Shown here: positions 22,466 through 32,804 of the stretch, in pieces
How the letters are laid out: each line of letters opens with the position of its first letter
Position numbering within the stretch: the stretch's first letter is position 1
Origin: Polymyxa betae
Taxonomy: Eukaryota; Endomyxa; Phytomyxea; Plasmodiophorida; Plasmodiophoridae
Length of the DNA: 64,000 bases
NCBI GenBank assembly: GCA_003693705.1
Contig: RBZT01000706.1
Coordinates: 29,569-93,568 of the forward strand
Reading direction: 5' to 3'
Program-made: the position numbers and the translations under genes
The notes under the pieces: model-generated
Database searches by the model: none
Told to the model about the DNA's origin: nothing
Seen by the model: only the letters and a program-made list of their open reading frames with translations

Positions 22466-23156
22466 TCATTCAAGCAGTTTGTCCATCTTTTTGTTCTGCT
22501 TCTTGAATTTGTCATCAACTTCGTCAGTGCGACGGTTGAGGTGCCCAGCCATTTCGGTCTGTTCGTCGACGGCGTTGCCCATGGTGTCAGCGAGACCACC
22601 CAGTTTCTTCAGATTTGACCCTAGCACGTCCAGATCGTCGTCAATGTTATCAGATCCAGTAGCGCCTTGGGTCTTGTCTCCTGAAGCGTTGTGGACTCCA
22701 ACTCTTGGGCCAGAGTTGGCCGTTGTGTCATCACGCTTGGCATTCTTTAAATCGTCTTCTGAAGGTCCACAGCACAGTGAAAAACAAAACCAACGGCTCA
22801 TGCGGTCCAGAATGGCATCGGTTCTGTTCAGCGTCGCATCAGTCTCATCAAGATCGTCCGCTATTCGATTCATCTGTTGTCCTGGAAGTGATCTATAAGT
22901 GGATTGGTCCCATTTGAGTTAATAACAAACCTTGCTGGTTGAGCTTATCTAGAGTTTGCTCTCCAACTTGTTCAGTTTCTTGTGTCCTAGCAATAGACTC
23001 CTGAATCAAAGCACGATTTTGTCGTTCACGTTCTTCACGAGCACGCTGAACGCGGGCATCATTCTGAGCTTGGATTTCTTCGGAGAGCTGAACTTGTTGC
23101 TGTTGTGCCGCCTGGCGACGCTCTTGGCGTTGTAGATGGGCTAGTCGTGCGTCCAT
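22466..23156 (-). CDS. SNAP-25-like Qb+Qc SNARE
   Basis: Two exons (23156-22931 and 22881-22466; intron 49 nt) encode 213 residues. A very Gln/Arg/Glu-rich start (about residues 1-45) leads into a first SNARE helix (E-S-I-A-R-T-Q-E-T-E-Q-V-G-E-Q-T-L-D-K-L ... Q-Q-M-N-R-I-A-D-D-L-D-E). Next is a linker with a hydrophobic cysteine cluster (W-F-C-F-S-L-C-C-G), then a second SNARE helix (N-I-D-D-D-L-D-V-L-G-S-N-L-K-K-L ... M-G-N-A-V-D-E-Q-T-E-M) with the central Gln. In SNAP-25 the linker cysteines are palmitoylated to hold the protein at the plasma membrane, where it pairs with syntaxin and VAMP for fusion. There is no transmembrane anchor. Length and two-helix layout fit the family well. Confidence 0.82.
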
Positions 23157-23527
23157 GGCTTAAAGATTTCTAAAAAAATTAGGAATTGAACCAGGACCGA
23201 TGGTGACTCAGACTCTCAATAGGTTCCGATGGCGATTGATCTGTTAGGTCGGTGATAAGGGTCTATCAATTGTTGAATGCCTGTAACTAAGTAGTAAGCT
23301 GTATTCTAGAATAGTAAATACCCATGAGATAACCTTCCCTGATAGAAACACTATGGCAATCGTTTGCTATATTGCAAGAATGGTAGAAAATGTTAAAGTT
23401 CCAAATTTGCTCACAATTACTATTCCGAATTTGTTACAGGTGAGTCACACTGGCCCCAGGTATCATGTTATTGAGGTCAATATGGTCGAATAACTAATCC
23501 AATTAACTTAATTGAGTTTCAAGTCGC
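23157..23527. other. intergenic, divergent promoter region
   Basis: Lies between the SNARE gene (-) and the CAP-protein gene (+), both starting outward, so it should contain two promoters. No gene or clear repeat is seen. Confidence 0.4.
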
Positions 23528-24550
23528 ATGATTAATTTTAACCTAATCCGGATCCTGGTTGCGCTTAGCCTCATCGCAGCAGCTTCGGCAGATCATTTGC
23601 TCGACAACGATATCGATGCCGATGACCTAATCGCCTATATTGGAGGCCATGACGCCGAGGAACTCGATTACGAGGTCGAAGAAGCCGAGCATCACGATTC
23701 AGATGCAATGGAAAACGGTTTGCAGGCAACCAGTGACGAGCTGGGTCATGACAATAACGAAATGCACCACAAAGTTGCTGACATTGATGTTCTTGAACTT
23801 GGAGAGGTTCTTGAGGCCAGACGGGACGATGAGCTTGGCTATGCAGAAGATGGATTCCATCCACACTTTGAAGCTCTCGGCGCTGGTTATGGAAGGGCAG
23901 AACAGAACATGTACAACCGAGGGAAACCGAAGCGGTCGAAGAGCTATAGTAAACCTGTACAACGACAACCGATCGCTGAAGCTGAAAGCCAAGCCCCAAC
24001 TGAAACTCCTGCTCCTCCTACTAAAGCGCCGTTTTTCGATGATTTCAACAACAGCAAACCACAGAACGACGGCAACTGTTTGCACGCTGTCAACAAGGTT
24101 TGGTGATAAACATGGGAAACTAATAGCAACTTCATGATTGATTGCTTTAGGAACGACAAGCGGCCGGCGTACCCGAGCTTATCAATAACCAAACATTGGT
24201 CGATTTAGCTGCTAAACACACTGCCTATATGGCGGCTGCTCAAACTATTAGCCATGATGGGTTCTGGAGCTACAGGTATGTAATATATTCGGTTGAGGAA
24301 CAATATGGCTCAATTCTGGCCAAGGTTCGATGCCGTACCAGCTGGTGTTATCGGGGTCGGTGAGCTCGTCGTGTCTGACGAGACGAGCAACACGCCGAAT
24401 GGCCCAGCGAAGCGAGCCGTCGACAGATGGATCGGCTCTATTGAACACAAAGCGCTCTTACTACGACCTGATATGTTCATAATGGGCTGCTCGACTGCGT
24501 TAGGCAGCGACGGGCGCTTCTATGCGACAGCCATCATATGCTCGAAATGA
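23528..24550 (+). CDS. secreted CAP/SCP (PR-1-like) domain protein with an acidic N-terminal region
   Basis: Three exons (23528-24097, 24151-24275, 24325-24550; introns 53 and 49 nt) give 306 residues. The first 20 are a clean signal peptide ending A-A-A-S-A. About 110 residues rich in Asp, Glu and His follow, then a basic/Pro-rich linker, then a CAP domain from about residue 185. CAP features: N-K-E-R-Q-A-A-G-V-P start, D-L-A-A-K-H-T-A-Y-M-A, T-I-S-H-D-G with the conserved His, G-V-G-E-L-V-V with the conserved Glu, and A-V-D-R-W-I-G-S-x-x-H-K ending in F-Y-A-T-A-I-I-C-S. CAP proteins are secreted and may bind sterols or act at host or cell surfaces. The acidic N-terminus is not typical for the family. 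Confidence 0.85.
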
Positions 24551-24637
24551 GACGCTCAATTTTTGAATTAAAACTCACAGTCAAACTCGTTGTTATAAAT
24601 AGAGGTTGTTTCAATCTAGAATCGGTGTAGATAGGCG

Positions 24638-25321
24638 TTAAACACAAAGCAGCTGTTGAACTTCCCGGTTATCAGTCGTATCTAATGGACTTTCCCCATC
24701 CAGGTTGATTACTTTGAGATCCGATACGGCACCCTTCCTCAATAATAACTGAACGACGTCAATATGGTTTCCCCTGGCTGCGTTATGTAGCAGAGTATCG
24801 CCGTCCTCATCAACAGCGTGTATAGACTCTGGAGCCGCCTCTAACAGCCGCTCCACGATTCGAATATGTCCTGAAGCGCAAGCATCATGTACAGCCTATT
24901 CTGAATTCAGAGCCCAATCGATCCATTTATACTTTTGACTTACTAAGCCGCCGCCATTATCCCGTTGATTCGCGTCGGCGCCAGCAGCAAGCAGCCTCTG
25001 CACAACAGCTTCATGGCCGAATAAACTTGCCAGGTGAAGAGCAGTATCGCCATCGCTGCCCAGCGATGAGCAAGAAACTGTTAGCCTTGATAAGGCGGCG
25101 TCGACTTCGTCTAAATCGCCAATCTCAGCAGCATGCATCAAAGCTTCCAAGGCAGCGTCGTCAGCAGGTCGATAGTCAGGCTCGCCTTCTTCAGACCCAC
25201 AGCTGGAATAGCCTTCCGAATCCTGGTCGTCGTCCTCGTCAACGCAGACTTCTCCGCTCAACTCATATTCGTCTGAGTCGAACGAAGTTGATGATTTATC
25301 ATCGGAACCAGTCGACCTCAT
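24638..25321 (-). CDS. ankyrin-repeat protein
   Basis: Two exons (25321-24944 and 24895-24638; intron 48 nt) encode 211 residues. An acidic Ser/Asp/Glu-rich N-terminus (about 55 residues) precedes about four ankyrin repeats: A-L-M-H-A-A-E-I-G-D-L-D-E-V, G-D-T-A-L-H-L-A-S-L-F-G-H-E-A-V-V-Q-R-L, V-H-D-A-C-A-S-G-H-I-R-I-V, and T-L-L-H-N-A-A-R-G-N-H-I-D-V-V-Q-L-L. Such repeats are protein-binding scaffolds. No other domain is attached, so the partner is unknown. Confidence 0.9.
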
Positions 25322-25667
25322 CTTCCTTCAATGAACCGTCTTGTAAAGTTGTAATAACGGCTCAGAATGGCAAACCAGAAACCAATGAAAAATTCCGAGT
25401 CAAACTGCGGACCTGATTTCAACATTTTTCAATGTAAATTGACCTTGCCCAATAGGCAATAGCTGTCAAATTTCGTTTTTCGTCCAACATAAACGAGCTG
25501 TCCAACATAAACGAGCTGTTCAACATTACAGTCAATATTGCCATAGAAAGTACTTGTTTAAAAACATTAGTGTTTGCTGTTTATTTCCAGCTTTGTTATT
25601 GCCGGTGAAATCTATCTGAGGTAGGTTTCGTTCTGGTTTATTGGGATATGGGAACATGCTATGAGAG
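25322..25667. other. intergenic between ankyrin gene and secreted gene B
   Basis: No gene is seen. A short tandem duplication of TCCAACATAAACGAGCTGT occurs at about 25483-25521. The stretch should include the ankyrin promoter and the 3' side of secreted gene B. Confidence 0.4.
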
Positions 25668-27389
25668 CTAAAGGATTCCGCTTCCAAAGCCGCCGAATGG
25701 GAATGAGCCAATTCCTCCAAACCCTGCTGACTCGCTTAGACCGCCAGCCCCAAACGGGAATCCACCACCACAATAGCCTCCTCCCATACAGCCACCAAGA
25801 CCACCAGCACCGAACCCACCAAGTCCAGCCGCTCCAAGTCCTCCTGAAGCTAAAGGGCTGAAACCTAGCCCGGCACCGGCACCACCCAATTGTCCAGCGC
25901 CAGCTGCACCAGCAAGGCCAGGGCCCGCTCCTCCGGCACCGCCTGCACCGGCTCCTCCAGCGCCGCCGGTACCAGCTCCGCCTGGAATCGTTGCGACTGG
26001 TATGGCGAAATTTTTTCCCTGGTTTCCTTGACCGGAAACCGGCGCCGGAGTCGCTTGCTGTGATGCGGCCGCTGCTCCAGTAGCTGGTAATTGAGATGAT
26101 AGCAACGTCTGAATCTGCGACAGCGGCACCAGCGTTATGGATGGCGAGCCTCCACCTTGTTCTGCTCCTCCTGGAGATGCTCCAGCGCCGCCTTGTCCAC
26201 CTAAACCTGTGACACCACTCAGCACAGAGCCCTGGGTGCCCTGGCCTAAGTTGGTTTGTGGCAGCACGGTTGTCTCCAGCAAAGACGCTGTAGGTGTGTA
26301 AGATGTGATCACAAGCGGGCCGTTCGCACCAAACACATTCCCCAGGGTGCCCATCGCTAAATGCTTCTTGTCAGCAACTTCACACCTATTGAACCAATCG
26401 CTAACCTTGAAATCCGCCTGCTCCTCCTGCACCGGTTGCTCCGGCAGCGCCAGCACCAGCACCAGCAGCACCGCCTGCTCCGGCGCCATCAGCACCTCCA
26501 GGACCGCCACCACTCGGTAATGTGATGACCGGGATTGACATTGGTGCTGTGGTTGAAGGCGGTGCTATAGTTGAAGGCGGTGCCGATTGCTCAGCGCCTG
26601 CTGCTGCAAACGTTGGCGCCTGTGTCGCTTGGATCGGGATCACAACTGGAGGAGCTGCTGAAGGGATTATAATCGTAGGTTGTTGTGTCTAAAGCGGTGT
26701 CAGTTGGCGTTATTAAAGCGTCTGAAAGAGAGGATTACCGCTCCTGCTGCTGCTGCAATTGGTGCCGGGGTACTCAAAGGCGCCAAAGTTGGCTGAGGTG
26801 TCGTTATCGATGCCATCGAAGGATATTGTGGTGCAGGGGCCGTCGTGGAAGGTGTCACCGGTGGCGTTTCCGGAGGCAACGTTTGCATTGGTGGGCTTGT
26901 AGCAGGAGGTGATGTAATTGGGAATGACATCGACCCATAGTGTGGCGCCGGGGGAGGTGACATTGGAGGCATCGTCTGGGGCGATACCGTCTGGGGTGAC
27001 GGCGCCATGGGAGGCATCGTCTGGGGCGGTGGCGTCATGGGAGGCATTGTCTGGGGCGATGGCGTCATGGGTGGCATCGTTTGGGGCGGTGGCGTCATGG
27101 GAGGCATCGTCTGAGGCGCTGGCGTTATGGGAGGCATCGTCTGGGGTGGTGGTGTCATGGGAGGCATCGTTTGGGGTGGTGGCGTCATGGGAGGCATCGT
27201 TTGGGGCGATGGCGTCATGGGAGGCGCCGTCTGGGGCGTTGGCATCATGGAAGGCATTGTCTGGGGCGGAGGCGTCATTGGAAGAGCTGTAAATGGTACT
27301 GGCGGCGCCGTTGATGCTGTTGTACAACATGGTTGGTTGTTTTGAGCCGCTGCAACTGCAGCTAGCAGTATGAACGTCGAAACGAGCAT
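25668..27389 (-). CDS. secreted Pro/Thr- and Gly/Ala-rich protein B (paralogue of gene A)
   Basis: Three exons (27389-26739, 26688-26406, 26356-25668; introns 50 and 49 nt) give 540 residues. A signal peptide (M-L-V-S-T-F-I-L-L-A-A-V-A-A-A) precedes N-Q-P-C-C-T and about twelve 10-residue units of the type P-P-M-T-P-x-P-Q-T-M. Then come A-P-M-S-I-P-V-I-T-L-P, Gly/Ala tracts, V-I-T-S-Y-T-P-T-A-S-L-L-E-T-T, I-T-L-V-P-L-S-Q-I, and a Gly-rich tail with G-F-S-P-L and G-G-C-M-G-G-G-Y-C-G-G-G. Blocks and intron positions correspond to gene A, so both come from one duplicated ancestor. B is longer because of the Pro/Met/Thr repeat and the Gly tail. Likely secreted or wall-associated; no known enzyme or adhesion domain is visible. 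Confidence 0.82.
26950..27300. repeat. 30-bp tandem repeat (P-P-M-T-P-x-P-Q-T-M coding)
   Basis: About twelve imperfect copies of a 30-bp unit, on the plus strand roughly GGAGGCATCGTCTGGGGCGG plus TGGCGTCATG. Every copy is a multiple of three, so copy-number change keeps the reading frame of secreted gene B. Confidence 0.9.
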
Positions 27390-28904
27390 TGGAATAGCAA
27401 TATCGTTATGAGTTCTCTTACCGATTTGGTTCCGGGGCCGGAATAGGCAGAACTGGTCTCATTTATTCGTGGAGCGGAATGGTCGATGATGTTGCCGATT
27501 GTGGCTTCCGGCAATTATTGTGCACATGTTCTCCGGAACCACGATTTTGTGTCCTAAAGACCTCAAGATTCTCTAATGAACCGACCAGTTAAAAACATAT
27601 TAGTGTCAAATATTTTCATGGAACGGGATCGTAAATTTAGTTGCCGATTGTGGCTGTTTGCACAAATGCCCTGAATGCTATAAGTCAGTATATCTAGGCA
27701 TCACTAAGGGGATTCAGTTAACGACTGAATAGTTCTCGGATGAGTTTCATAGTTGGACGAGAAGTCCCAAACGCGACTAGGCTAGGTTTATGGCTTGCGG
27801 TCCTGGCTACAATACCCAGTGCCTCTAACCCAGCCGCTTATTTTGACGAAAAGGGATTGAATATGACAAACATTGAAGTCGTCAATCGTTACACGTTTAA
27901 CTGAAAACAAGGGAAGGAATGCAAAACAGAACCCAGCGGGTTTTACGTCTGTTTCCATTTTGCCGGTCTTCGAGATCGATCGCATTCAGCAAAAGCTGCC
28001 ATCCACTTGCCCGATAACGAGTTGAACTGAAGCTGTTATGTTATTCCTCGGCCGATCAGTGCTTCCATTAGCGAGTGTTCGCGACTAGTATAAGAGGCGG
28101 TGCGATTCCGGAATGCATTCTGTCAGAATATAAAACGACTATGCAAATCTATCCAATGTCCTGATTAGAAGTTATATGATGACATCTTCCAAAACACTGC
28201 CTTCGTTATCATGAAGAATGCGCTCGATTCGTGACGCCTGAAGGGCGCTCACTGCTTATAGTAGCAATGCTTACTCTGCATAGAGCTGACTATGACATTA
28301 CGCCTGTCGCTGTCACCGACTTAGGAAACTCAGATGGCTATTTACTTATTGAGATGAGTGAACGGCTCGTTACAATTAGCTGAAAATAGAAAGAAAAGAA
28401 ATGGTGGATGCATTCACGTTGCAGTTCAGCTAGATTACATCGAAAAATGGTGAAAACGGCGTTCGTGAAGACTCGATCTGCATCTAAAAATAAATTTGCG
28501 GAACAGCACCGGTTACAAGATAGTCTTAGAAAATGAATATTAATCCGCTCCCTGCGCAAAAACAGGTATCAGACATGTCCCATATTGAAAAGATTTAGCA
28601 TCGCCGTGCCCAATTCACTGCGATCTTTCAGCACTAAACAAACGACAATAATTGTGCAATTATGGAGTTTACGCCCAGATGAGATTCACACTTGTCAAAT
28701 AGACTAATCTGTTGGGATGTTGAAGAATCGGTGACGCCCCTAGCTCGGCGCTGCAAAACCCGTCCACCTAACTATTGGATAGACTACCTACCGTACATGG
28801 TCCGGTAAGAGTCCAGGCTGAGCTCTTCGACACAGAAGCTGATAGAGACTTTAACGAGGTAGTGAAGTCTTTTGATCTAGTTGAAGCGACGGCAAATTTC
28901 AACA
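27390..28904. other. intergenic, about 1.5 kb
   Basis: Between secreted gene B (-) and FANCL (+), this holds two divergent promoters. I found no supported coding region or RNA gene. A short stretch around GCCGATTGTGGCT occurs twice (about 27494 and 27641), but without a clear unit. Confidence 0.35.
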
Positions 28905-30164
28905 ATGAGCGTGCTGTTACCCGAAGACTCCTTGAAGCCTTCTTCCTATATCGGTCTATTGCAGATATCGCAGCGTCAGTATCCCATTCGAGTCGCGATC
29001 GATGCAGACGCGCCTCAGTTTGAATGTGATCCGGCTCTAGGTCAGCTGCTGCAATCAGCACCGCAAGCTCTGGATTTGATTCGACAAAAGATTGTCCATT
29101 ATGGACGATTGGGCTGTATTTCTGATTTGCTCTTGGAAATGCAAGATATTACTGTAATCGTGGGCATACTCGTGCTTTATCTGTAATTTAAAACTCGTGA
29201 TTAGGAAAGAGTCGTTGGCTGTATAGAATCTGAAAAGAAGGTTATCAATGCAGCCGAAGCGTTAATGGAGAATGATAGCTATGAGAGGATTATTAAAGAA
29301 GTTGGAGAAATTGGATGGGATAGGCTCGTATCTGTTGATCCTTCTTTGACGTTGTTGCAATTCAAATATGAGTATGAATTCTTCAATTGTCCAGTTCTCT
29401 TTTAAACGTGCTTACAGTGATGTGCAACTTCGAAAACATTATTTCTCGTTCAGATTGCAGCCAGATCATCCAAACACTCCCCCTGAATGCATCCTGGATA
29501 TTCCTGAAGAATTCGAGTTGTCGTGGTCAAGGAAATCGTGTCTTTTGTTGGGTGTCCGTCAGATTGAAACTGCTTTACAAAAATACGATTCGTTTTGGGC
29601 AATACTTGAAGACTTCGATCAAAACTGCTGGGTGATAGAGCCGGAAAATCCAACCAGGAGCTCGAGAAGCCGTCGCATTGCTCTTGACCGATACTCCTCT
29701 ATCATCGTGGATATTGATCCCAAGGCGCCTTACCGATTTTGTGATTTTCGCTTCCTGGGTCCCGATTCGGTTATTGAACCACTTAAAGAGAAGTTGGTGA
29801 ACAATGCTGGCCGCTGGGTAGAGAGTATTCTACCGCGCGAAAATCTTCAAACAATTCTTGGCGTCGAGTTCCTTTCAAAGAAGCAATCCGCAGAGATGGA
29901 AGAATTCCACCTTGAGTGTGGGATCTGCTACGCTAAAGATAGGGATGGTGTACGTAATCCATTTGAAATTATTGAACAGGAACTAATAAAACGCTTCAGG
30001 TCATTGCCGATCGCTCCTGCGACAATGTTCGTTGTGCTCGTCCATTCCACAGCGCTTGCTTATTGGAATGGTTAACATCGATTCCGAATTGCAGAAGGTC
30101 ATTCAGCACTGTATTCGGGACCTGTCCATACTGTTCAACTTCTATCACAGCAACTGCTCAATAA
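28905..30164 (+). CDS. FANCL-like E3 ubiquitin ligase
   Basis: Four exons (28905-29153, 29205-29371, 29418-29949, 30000-30164; introns 51, 46 and 50 nt) give 370 residues, close to human FANCL (375). FANCL is the ubiquitin ligase of the Fanconi anaemia DNA-crosslink repair pathway and modifies FANCD2. Matching segments in order: V-L-L-P-E-D at the start, E-I-G-W-D-R-L-V-S-V-D-P-S in the middle, W-A-I-L-E-D-F-D-Q-N-C-W-V-I-E-P-E-N-P and A-R-R-I-A-L-D of the UBC-RWD domain. The RING-type end is E-C-G-I-C-Y-A, C-D-N-V-R-C, F-H-S-A-C-L-L-E-W-L, C-P-Y-C-S, with all Cys/His ligands present. The last two introns are needed to keep the RING in frame. Confidence 0.93.
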
Positions 30165-30270
30165 TGATTCGCTTAATACAGAGCAACCTTGCGTCCCCAT
30201 ACAATGTGTGATTTTATTGATTACAACCTCTTTTTAAAAAGTCGCAGAGAAAGGGCGGGTTGCTAAGCCA

Positions 30271-31230
30271 TTATGCAGCTGCTCGAACGTCCTCGTGGTA
30301 GTAAGCTTCACCCTCCCTGCCTTTAGCACCTTCTTCTGATTTGGCTTCTAGAAACGCCCACATACAAAGCAATGGGAGAGCACAGGCTGCAGTTCCTGCA
30401 TTAAAACAGAATGTCGCAATATAAAGCGCTGATAAATAGCCCAATGGCGCTCCCAGAAAATGGCTGGCAAAGTAGAACGTCCATTTACCTGACATGAACA
30501 TAATTGCTAAAGTGGCACCAAACAGAGTTCCAAAAGCCAAATGTGTCTTAAGGTTGCCGAAACGAACTGGATACGTGTACAACATGACACCCAAGTAAGC
30601 AACAACATTGATGACCAGAGCAAAACCTTGCTGGCTTTGAACTGCAACCATCGTCCACAGCATTGTAACGCAAGCCCCAAGTATAGCCAGATGCCAAAGC
30701 GCTATTATGGTGACCTCTAACAAGTACATTCCCTTGTTCCATTCAGTGCTGACAGTCTTTCGAGCAGAAGGCTGTGAAAACAGTATCCAGAAAATATACG
30801 ATCCACAGAAGACAATGCCGCCCATGATAGCGCTTAGGACAGATACACCAGCCCATGCTGTTGAAGGGACAGACCACCATTCTGCAGATTCACCAAGCAT
30901 GAATAGGCTGAAAGGATAGCTGTATCCGATCAGCGATCCATGAAGGAAAGCGTAGTTTCGCTGGCGGAAATCAGGAGCAGCGAACATTACGGCAACAGCT
31001 ATAAGCAGATAGGTCATGATCATGCCCAGGAAGAAGCAGTACTCGACGATGGTGAAGGCAAGGCTGGCGATACCAGTTCGCCAATACAGATTCGTAGATG
31101 TCACCATGCCTACTACAATGAACATGAACAGGATGACCAGCCCAAGAATCGTCAGAGCAGCATAGATTCGGGACATATTCAGGCATCGTTGTGCCCATAC
31201 ATGGTCCTCACTCGCGACAGACGTCTTCAT
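30271..31230 (-). CDS. multi-pass membrane protein, paralogue of the 35.8-36.8 kb gene
   Basis: An intronless frame of 319 residues from the ATG at 31230 with about eight hydrophobic segments. I do not recognise the family. Blocks shared with the plus-strand gene at 35848-36795: L-Y-W-R-T-G, F-x-H-G-x-x-x-G-Y-x-x-P-F, G-E-(S/A)-(A/S)-x-W, A-G-x-S-V-L-S-A-x-x-G-G, V-T-M-L-W-T-M-V-A-V-Q-x-Q-Q and K-W-T-F-x-F-A-S. The N- and C-termini are short and polar. Conserved Trp, Gly, Glu and Gln inside or next to helices suggest a channel, carrier or receptor rather than a passive anchor, but function is unknown. Confidence 0.8.
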   Translation of the reverse strand: MKTSVASEDHVWAQRCLNMSRIYAALTILGLVILFMFIVVGMVTSTNLYWRTGIASLAFTIVEYCFFLGMIMTYLLIAVAVMFAAPDFRQRNYAFLHGSLIGYSYPFSLFMLGESAEWWSVPSTAWAGVSVLSAIMGGIVFCGSYIFWILFSQPSARKTVSTEWNKGMYLLEVTIIALWHLAILGACVTMLWTMVAVQSQQGFALVINVVAYLGVMLYTYPVRFGNLKTHLAFGTLFGATLAIMFMSGKWTFYFASHFLGAPLGYLSALYIATFCFNAGTAACALPLLCMWAFLEAKSEEGAKGREGEAYYHEDVRAAA

Positions 31231-31287
31231 AGTCAATTAGAATGAATTCGGCCGATCGGAATCGCTCCGCTGGCATCGGCCGACGCC

Positions 31288-31398
31288 ATATCCCACCCGC
31301 TCTTTCAAGCGGCCTAAGAGTCTGCAGAATCCTCCGCCATATTCGCCATATTCCACACGCTTTTTCAGGCGGCCTAATAGTCTGCAGAATCCTCCGCT
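31288..31398. repeat. direct duplication, period 60 bp
   Basis: Two adjacent copies of about 51 bp (CGGCCTAA and GTCTGCAGAATCCTCCG are shared) start at 31288 and 31348 and differ at a few positions. They lie between the membrane-protein gene and the ZC3HC1-like gene, which are divergent. The stretch could be a promoter element duplication or a mobile-element remnant. Confidence 0.8.
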
Positions 31399-31510
31399 TT
31401 GACATTGATAAACCTCTACCACGTTATGATGATTCATACTAAAGTCAAAATACAGAGTAACACCAATTACGGAAGTCAACAAAGGTCGCGCACTCACTGA
31501 GTTCATTGTG

Positions 31511-32769
31511 ATGACATCTAATGGTGACGGCGACGATCTACGAAGTATCCGGGATCATGTCCGGGCGTCGCTGACGACACCGGTTCTCATGCCAGAGCAG
31601 CGTGCTGCATGGATAAAGTTGATTAGGACGTATGGGGAGCGGCATTGGTCGTTCGCTCACAACGCGTATCTTTCGCCAATTCGTTGTGCGCGAATAGGAT
31701 GGGAATGTATCGGCCCGGATCTTCTGCAATGTCGATCGTGTCAGAATCAGATCAAGGTGCAATTCAGCTCAAAACTGAAACAACCAGGTATCAATATCGA
31801 AAGTTTGTTAAATTTAAGTGTAGTTTCTTGTTTTGTTCTTTCAAGCCAATCTATTCACGAAATCTTTTGATGATTCTATTGTTTCAGCAATCGATGAGCT
31901 GAGCAAAGAAATCGCTACAAAACAACTGTTTCTTCGCCATGATCAGCTGTGTCCATTTTACGACATCAAGCACGTGACTCCCGCTCGAGTCTTACCGGCG
32001 GATTCGTTTACAATTCTTAAAGAATTTCATCACCGCCATCAAAAATTAGTTGGAGAGTTTTCGTCCATGATTGAATCTCAAACTCTTCGTCTGGATCGGG
32101 TTCCAGAGAAGCTCTCTCAGTATGAACTGGTCACTGTTCTAGCAATCTGCGGATGGCAGCCTTCCAAGACATTTTTAAATGTATGAACGTTTAACAAGCT
32201 ATATTTGCTGTTGTGAAGTTGTCTTGATATGAATTATTTAATTGAGATTTTTTGGATATTATTTGATTAATTTTTCTTGAAATACCTTGACATCACCAAT
32301 GATGCTTCCTTAGGTTATCGAATGTGAGATTTGTGCCCGTTGTCTTACAAAATCGACAGACTTGCCTGAATTCCGCTCACCAAAACGTCCACGCGTTGAC
32401 AACGACGATCTCGACGTTGCTGAGCCAGTTTTCAGTATTGGTGATAGGATAGCAAGCCGCTCCACGTCTCCTTTACCCGGTCAAGATCTCTTCGGGCGCA
32501 GGACATCTGCGGCTTCGTTCACTGTTCTAGCAGTTGATCCATTAGGCGATCATCGAAATTTTTGTCCATGGGTGAAAGGAAGCACAGCTGGAATCCCTGC
32601 AGGTTGGGAGACATGTTTGCAGGCCCTTGAGAGGGATCGCCGGACAGAGACGGATGAGATCAAAAACGACCAGATCGATCAGTCATGTCGCGATATTCTC
32701 AGAAACCTGAGGAATCTCACAAAACAGAAACGATCGCTTTTAAAACGGAAACCAAGTGAAATCAGCTGA
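31511..32769 (+). CDS. C3HC zinc-finger protein (ZC3HC1/NIPA, Rsm1-like)
   Basis: Three exons (31511-31787, 31888-32180, 32314-32769; introns 100 and 133 nt, longer than the local norm) give 341 residues. The first C3HC/BIR-like zinc finger reads R-T-Y-G-x-R-H-W, S-P-I-R-C-A-R-I-G-W, D-L-L-Q-C-R-S-C ... H-D-Q-L-C-P-F. A second, Rsm1-type half includes C-E-I-C-A-R-C-L after the second intron, D-H-R-N-F-C-P-W-V and G-W-E-T-C-L-Q-A-L. A K-R-P-R-V nuclear-signal-like patch sits between. NIPA/ZC3HC1 binds the nuclear pore basket or acts with an SCF ligase in the cell cycle; Rsm1 works in mRNA export. The order of Cys/His motifs fits this family well. Confidence 0.88.
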
Positions 32770-32804
32770 TTTTTGCTGAAAGCAATTTTATTAGCGATCA
32801 ACGC

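Noticed and set aside
26918-27345. Long plus-strand frames rich in Gly/Trp/His-Arg repeats
   Set aside because: They are the complement of the P-P-M-T-P repeat of secreted gene B, open because of the 30-bp periodicity; no start context or domain.
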